This document shows, piece after piece, positions 57,771 through 64,000 of a DNA stretch of 64,000 nt (position 1 is the stretch's first letter; the number at the start of each line of letters is the position of its first letter). Made by a program: the position numbers and the translations under genes. Source of the DNA: Siphonodentalium dalli (Eukaryota > Mollusca > Scaphopoda > Gadilida > Siphonodentaliidae); contig CP136066.1 of assembly GCA_032622095.1 (NCBI GenBank), positions 152,226,224-152,290,223 on the forward strand. The letters run 5' to 3'. The notes below the pieces were generated by a model that was not told where the DNA came from, did not search any database, and worked only from the letters and a program-made list of their open reading frames with translations.

Positions 57771-58734
57771 TTAAGGGGGAGACGCACGTTTTGCATAAAT
57801 CACAGTAAATCCAGCCAGAAATGGCAAGTGATTTTCAACAAAGAATTTCTCTCGATCTATCTGGTGAAAAATCTTGAATTTTACATATGATAATTTTCAT
57901 TATATATAGAATCAGAGCAATTATAAAGAGACAATAACTATAATGGATTTTAATACATTTGAGAGGTTGAAAATATTTGTTTCGTTTCTGTCCCTTTAGG
58001 TACCGAGAACTGCCAGAAAAATTTATAATTTCAAACAACATGTCAACCATCAAATAGCTTATTGTCTTGACTCCATGAGAGGAGGCTTCATTTGTATCAT
58101 AATGTTGAGTTAGCTTTTTAATTGCATATTATAGCATCATACCCCATGTATTATAATGAAGAATAAAGCAGTCACAAATATGCCAGCCCAATGAAAACAA
58201 ATGTTCAAATGTGGTGCTGTCCACTCAAGCAGGGAACAATCAATAGAAATTAGGCCACAGTGTTAAGAGATATGGTGGTCAGATTTAACTTGGTTATGAA
58301 CCCATGACCCAGAACTCAAGTGAGCCCAATTTTTCAATGACCAACAAGCATGGCATGAAATTCTCAATAATAAAAAAATATTTATGGTAGTTGTCTTTCT
58401 GAATGAAAATAATCATTTAGTTTCATGAATCAAGAAAAATTAAGTCTCCTCTCATGATCTTCAGATATGATATCATGTATATATGAAATGCACTTTCGAA
58501 AAAAATCTGTTTTACAGTAGTTCTCGGTACCTGAAAACAGTGATATTTTAAAGATTTTTCATGCCATAAAAGTAAAGTAAATGAGATTATAATAACCAAA
58601 TGTCCAATGGTTCTTATGTATGGTACCACAATAATCTCTTGTACAAAATTTCACAAAGATATTCCTGATAGATTTAGAGAAAATACATTTTGAAATACCA
58701 GGAAATTTTGGCAAAACGTGCGTCTGACCCTTAA
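57771..58734. mobile_element. TTAA MITE of a second family (T2)
   Basis: TTAA at 57771-57774 and 58731-58734. The TIRs read ggggagacgcacgttttgc at the left, and gggtcagacgcacgttttgc as the complement of the right end. Inner words accgagaactgcc and gtagttctcggt also pair, so the 964-bp element folds back at several places. TTAA duplication groups it with Kolobok/piggyBac-type elements, but its ends are unrelated to family T1. No transposase. Confidence 0.75.
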
Positions 58735-59049
58735 TATTAGAAATTCAAATATATGCATCTATCAGAACGAGATATCTGGTGTACTCACGACCAAGCACAC
58801 GATGCTTACATGGCCAAATTACCCTTATATATGAAGCTAGATCGTGCATGTACAATTTGATAATTATATGCTCATAAATGTGGGCTATATGGTTTGCCGA
58901 TAGATTCAAATCATGACATCCAATATGCAGACGGACAGATGCGGGCTGTAACGTATTCCAAAGACTTCAATGATGCAAAGAGTAAAATCCAAGACGGATG
59001 CTGAGGTTCATGTTTCCGGAATTCGGAAAAGAAACGTAAGCTTAAAGAG
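58735..59049. other. no gene recognised
   Basis: Non-coding spacer before the satellite. Confidence 0.4.
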
Positions 59050-60970
59050 TTGTCACCACAAATATACATATGCAATTTGGGATATATCAAATAGAACATG
59101 CTGCCTATATAATCAAATGCAATAAAAGTATGTATACCCAACCCCTCGTGTCACGCCGCTGTGTCCAGCCACGAGAACATACACATGCAATATTCAAACA
59201 TGGGACATATTGTGTCATGTGTAAACATGCACATGAAATGTTCAAGCAGACATGGTCCCATGCAATATAAGTGCGTCCACGCCAATCCCATGTCGCCGCG
59301 TCCCTATATGTAACCAGTCACGAGAACGTGCACATGAAAATGTCAAACAGACCCGACAGTGAATGTCACAAACAATATTAGAAAAAAACACATACTGCAC
59401 CCCAACCACCTGTCGTCGCGTCCCTACAGGTGATGACCAGACGTGAAAACATGCACATGAAATAAAAGATATTACCTATTTAATCAAATGCAATAAAAGT
59501 GTGTATACCCAACCCCTTGTAGCACGCCGCTGTGGCCATTCATGAGAGCATACACATGGAATGTTCAAACCGACCGGGCAGTGTTGCATTGATATAAGTA
59601 TACGTACACCCATCCCTGTGCCACCCCTCTGTGACGATGTGAGAAGCATTTTATGACATACTTATGAAATAATCAAATAGACCAGACAATGTCCCATGCA
59701 ATATAAGTACGCACACCCTAACCCTATGTCACCACGTCTCTATACGGGACATATTGTGACATGTGAAAACATGCACATGAAATGTTCAAACAGATATGGT
59801 CCCATGCAATATAAGTGCGTGCACATCAATCCTATGTCGCCGCGTCCCTACATCTAACCAGTCGTGAGAACATGCACATGAAATTGTCAAACAGACCCGA
59901 CAGTGTCACAATCAATATTAGAAAGCGTACATACTGCACCCCAACCAACTGTCGCCGCGTCCCTACATGTGATGACCAGACGTGAAAACATGCACATGAA
60001 ATAACAGATATTGCCTATATAATAAAATGCAATAAAAGTATGTATACCCAACCCCTTGTACCACGCCGCTGTTACCAGCCATGATAAGATACACATAAAA
60101 TGTTCAAACCGACCGGACAGTGTTGCATGCAATATAAGTATACGTACACACCAACCCCCTGTGAAACCCATATGTGACGATGTGATCAGCCTTGATGACA
60201 TACACACGAAATAATCAAATAGACCACACAGTGTCCCATGCAATATAAAATATAAGTACGCACATCCTAACCCCACGCCGCCACGTCTCTACATGTGACA
60301 TATTGTTACATGTGAAAACATGCACATGAAATGTTCAAGCAGACATGGTCCCATGCAATTTAAGTGCGTTCACGCCAATCCCATGTCGCCGCGTCCCTAC
60401 ATGTAACCAGTCGCGAGAACGTGCACAAGAAAATGTCAAACAGACCCGACAGTGTCACAATCAATATTATAAAAAAAGTACATACTGCACCCCAACCACC
60501 TGTCGCCGCGTCCCCACATGTGATGACCAGACGTGAAAACATGAACATGAAATAACAGATATTGTCGATATAATCAAATGCAATAAAAGTATGTATACAC
60601 AACCCCTTGTACCACGCCGCTGTGACCAGCCATGAGAGCATACACATGAAATGTTCAAACCGACCGGACAGTGTTGCATGCTATGTCAGTATACGTACAC
60701 CCCAACCCCCTGTGCCACCTCTCTGTGACGATGTGATCAGCATTGTTGACATACACATGAAATAATCAAATAGACCAGACAGTGTCCCATGTAATATAAG
60801 TACGCACCCCCTAACCCCATGTCGCCACGTCACTACAAGGGACATATTGTGACATGTGAAAACATGCACATGAAATGTTCAAACAGACAAGGTCCCATGC
60901 ATTATAAGTGCGTACACGTCAATCTCATGTCGCCGCGTCCCCACATCTAACCAGTCGTGAGAACATGATA
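59050..60970. repeat. satellite with higher-order structure
   Basis: Monomers of roughly 100-115 bp share acatgaaat.ttcaaa, cagacc.gacagtg, catgcaatataagta.g and a cc..accc.tgtcgccgcgtcc phrase. A distinctive monomer containing aatcaaatgcaataaaagta is found near 59112, 59480, 60020 and 60575, spaced about 370, 540 and 550 bp, so about five monomers make a higher-order unit. The ORFs here on both strands are repeat artefacts. Confidence 0.8.
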
Positions 60971-62561
60971 TAGAAGCTCAGAGTATTCTCCCTTGATTTG
61001 TGTTAACTTTGGACACCTTTTAAAACGGCAGATTAGTAATGTCGTGACCGACAAATGACGCCAGTCATTTTGATACATTGAAATGAAAAATGCGAGGGGG
61101 CAGTGCAACGAAACTTGAAATTTTCAGGATTGGCTTATGGACTAATAACGTTTGGGCATTTGTGCGTTACACGCAATGTCGTGTGATAAACTACCGAATT
61201 GCTGAAACCGATTATCACGTGTATCTTATGGGCTATTGCATTGTTGGTGGGATGTTTACCTCAATGCAGAAATAAATTGTTTCTAACCAAGGATGGGGTG
61301 TGAGCTCTCTTCTGATGCACGAGTTGGACGATTTGTTTAGTAGTTAGGGTGTGTACCATGTCCATATCACGTAACATAAGGGTTCGGGGGTTAAACACAG
61401 TCATTCTTTCTAATGTTGTTAGCTCATGTGTTCCGGGTATCAGCGTGTGTCTCATAAGAATGATATGTTGTTGCCCTCGGGCCTAGATTGATGTCATATT
61501 GGTAACGCATTCGTGCTAATACAGACTAGTGGTGCTAATTGGGAGTAAGTGTCAGTTTTATGCGCCAGGTTAAATTTGCAGAGAATTGGCTTATGAAAGT
61601 TTGATTAGCTTGGTGCGTTGTGGGATGTAGGATCCTGATACGATCACTGTCCCGTCTCAAATTAGTCAAAGATGCTGCCCCATGGACGCAGTGACGAGGC
61701 GGCTCGATGCTACCCCAGGGACATAGCGACGAGGCGGCTGGAGTGTCAAAATGCCTAACACATCAGCTGAATATCTCTGATCGAAATGATGTTGATATTG
61801 TTCTTATAGCGCCATATTGACTCTGAAAACAGAGCATTTTTAAATGACTTCCATGTGTAACTGTTTAACCCTCACTTTGGAGATTCTTGAGAATATTTAT
61901 ATTTTACTTGTTGGAAGATTATGCAGTGAACGTAAACGGCTACTGTGGGAGAAATAAAAAAGATTTATTTGACACTCCAGTGTATAATCCGATTACGAAT
62001 GCGTAGTTGATAATTTGCACACCAAATCTGGACATATTTACTGTTGATTAAATACAGCTTTCAGTTAGTAAAATGGTCCGATTTTAGCCACAGATATATA
62101 GGACAAGAGTGTGATTTAGGGGTTTCCACAGGCGCCTGAAACGCGCTCCGCTACCCGTCCTCTTTTTGCACTGCCCCTATACGCCGACGCTATACACTCG
62201 CGCCTGCGTCACGTTAATGGTTCTATAATAAGGACAAGGAAAACTATACAATTCCCCCGTTTTACCATCGCTCTGAAATCGGACAAATTTAGTCCATATA
62301 TCCGAGCAATGGTGTCGATGTCACCACGGGTGTTTCGACGAAGGATTCCCCTTTCAATCAATACCACAAGCGCCACTCGTTACCATTTCTATCCATGGCA
62401 TTTGAAAATTTTTGATCACCGAATATTGTCTCCAGAGAGCGTAAAAACCAAGATTGATCCGGCTCAAAAATAATGGCTGATATGATTCTCTTAAATTCAC
62501 CCCCATACATCTTATTATAATTAAAAATCGGTCAATTAAACAGCTAGCGCTCAGTGAATTC
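60971..62561. other. no gene; short direct repeat
   Basis: At about 61671-61742 a 37-bp phrase (atgctgccccatggacgcag...gacgaggcggct) is repeated once with changes. Elsewhere AT-rich and non-coding. ORFs of 60-75 codons have no motif. Confidence 0.4.
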
Positions 62562-63015
62562 TTAAAGGTACTCAATCCGATCAGATGGTCCCCATATAAT
62601 CAAGTTACAACAATAACATTTCTTCCAAACACGCCTTTGTTATCAGAATCGATTAATTACAACAAAATAATGCTAACCGCTGTCAACTATGGTATAAAAT
62701 TTCCCAAACGTGTTATTTAATAACACGTTGTTCAACGAAATATGGCCGTATTATCACTGAAATTTGGCCGTATTACCACTTGATTTTAGAGTTATCCATC
62801 TTCATCCTCAATTTTATCCCAGACCTTCGATTTGACGACTCTTTACTGGGCCACAAATAATTATACATTTCAAGAAATAACAAATTAAAAAAAATCGATA
62901 TCTGATCACTCTGAGCTTTGATGTGTGGGTTCCTCGACTCGAATCAAATATTTTTTATCCCCGAAGCCAAAGAAATAGTAACATGTGAGCGTTAATTCGG
63001 ATTATGCATCTTTAA
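62562..63015. mobile_element. T1 MITE, copy 5 (old)
   Basis: 454 bp between TTAA at 62562-62565 and 63012-63015. The left end aaggtactcaatccgatc is intact; the right end is decayed (attcggattatgcatctttaa). The internal ttgattcgagtcgagga complement and the ccgaagccaaagaaatagta complement are conserved. It is clearly more diverged than copies 1, 3 and 4. Confidence 0.8.
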
Positions 63016-64000
63016 CGGCTAATAATTTATTTTCTCAAAAGAATCATAAGTTTAATAAACCGTTCCATAGCCACAGTAGCTATCTCAACCCGTGTACGTG
63101 GTATCGCCAAACCCGAGGGTATATACCACCAAACCAGACCATGCGGTTTTGATAAATGAACACATATTCCCTCAGATGAATCTGTATATCTCCCAGTTAA
63201 ATGGTGATATCCACTATTCAAAACTTAATGTTCCCTCAATGGGATAGCGACCAGAGCTTGCTCTCACCCCGATAAATTTAATAGAAATTCCGACTCATTT
63301 CCGATTTTATCATAAATAGTTGACACTTTTTTACGTTAGGTTGTTCGTTTGAAACATAATTATCAGTCATACATGTAGATGGCGGATAATGCGTGTATCA
63401 ATAGACAAATATTTTAATTAACCTTAAAATTGTCTAGCCTACAGAGCGGTTCGCAAAAATACTATCTGCGTTCAAGTGTGGGTACCCACCATAATTTCGG
63501 GTATCAAAGCCGCAGATCGATCCTGACAACCCATAAGTTTAGATTTTTTTTCATCTGGTGACCATTTCAGTCCACAAATTTGGCCGAAATTATTTAAATT
63601 ATCTAAATATGCGGGTTTTTCTCTGAATTGTTTTCGTGCAAGGCTCTATAATTTATACACGATGTGTATAATGTGGTGGGAAAGTAACTAGATCATGGTT
63701 AATCACTCAGTTATGCACACCTGAATGGGAGTAAAATATGTACGGTCATGGCATTACTCTTCAACAGAAAAAAACTATCGGAAATTTTGTTTTGGGCCAA
63801 GAGGGGACATGCATCAAACGCTAATCCGAAAATATGTCATTCGAAGATATGAAGTATTTTTTATATCATACTTCATTATATTATCATCCCTGTAGGGAGC
63901 CTCATACGGATAGACGAATCTATTACTCAGAGGCGTCTGTGAGGGGCACCATACGGGTTAATTCTGATCAATATGTCATTCGAAGATATGAAGTATTCGC
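63016..64000. other. no gene; 27-bp direct repeat
   Basis: atatgtcattcgaagatatg with seven following bases occurs at 63833 and again at 63972, 139 bp apart, running to the window end. It may be one unit of a tandem array continuing outside. No gene seen. Confidence 0.45.

Noticed and set aside
59050-60970. ORFs of 60-130 codons on both strands as a gene family
   Set aside because: They are periodic translations of the satellite monomers.

Overview
This is non-coding-rich, AT-rich eukaryotic DNA from an animal, most likely a marine invertebrate. The evidence is an intronless NRF-6/acyltransferase-3 type membrane protein gene, a signal-peptide exon with a PAN/apple-like cysteine pattern and a GT donor, CR1/Jockey-type LINEs, a tyrosine-recombinase (YR) retrotransposon of the Ngaro type, a Helitron terminus, many MITEs and long satellite arrays. 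I cannot name the species. Nothing bacterial is present: no operons, no CRISPR array.

Layout. 1-9.3 kb: gene-poor, with several near-perfect hairpins, a three-unit tandem repeat, an ATA microsatellite, a 742-bp inverted-repeat element (6395-7136) and a GC-rich ORF followed closely by AATAAA (7309-7606). 9.3-11.4 kb: a 477-bp TTAA-flanked MITE next to a 5'-truncated LINE RT (minus strand). 11.4-24.8 kb: dispersed repeats, a PIF/Harbinger-like MITE with TTA duplication (13708-14074), a putative first exon of a secreted PAN-like protein (15553-15811, minus), palindromes, a large inverted-repeat element (21581-22445) and Helitron ends. 24.9-27.1 kb: the one intact gene, 737 codons in one exon.

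27.35-28.53 kb: a foldback transposon (Mutator-like by its 9-bp duplication) whose ends are arrays of a 15-bp unit. An inverted sister copy lies at 38883-41376 and was itself hit by a hAT-like element with a perfect 8-bp duplication. The sister copy at 27.4-28.5 kb preserves the empty site.

31.29-52.06 kb: one Ngaro-like retrotransposon with the diagnostic split direct repeats A1 - ORFs - B1 A2 B2. It has gag-like, RT, RNase H, tyrosine recombinase and SGNH-hydrolase-like coding segments, all frameshifted or stop-interrupted. Its RNase H is split by a 14.5-kb insertion flanked by an exact 9-bp duplication (AATATGGGT) in identical codon phase. That insertion starts with the AATAAA-bearing 3' end of a minus-strand LINE, and holds a TTAA MITE, the foldback/hAT nest, a recent 943-bp tandem duplication, a microsatellite and degenerate roughly 470-500-bp repeats.

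52.06-64 kb: another near-identical TTAA MITE, a roughly 195-bp satellite, a LINE ORF1-like relic, a second TTAA-type MITE family (57771-58734), a satellite with higher-order periodicity near 540 bp and an older TTAA MITE.

The nesting gives a relative clock: Ngaro first, LINE and associated sequence next, then the TTAA MITE and foldback element, then the hAT element. The most interesting object is the Ngaro-like element with its SGNH domain and dissectable insertion history. All family names come from motifs and end structure read by eye, without database searches.
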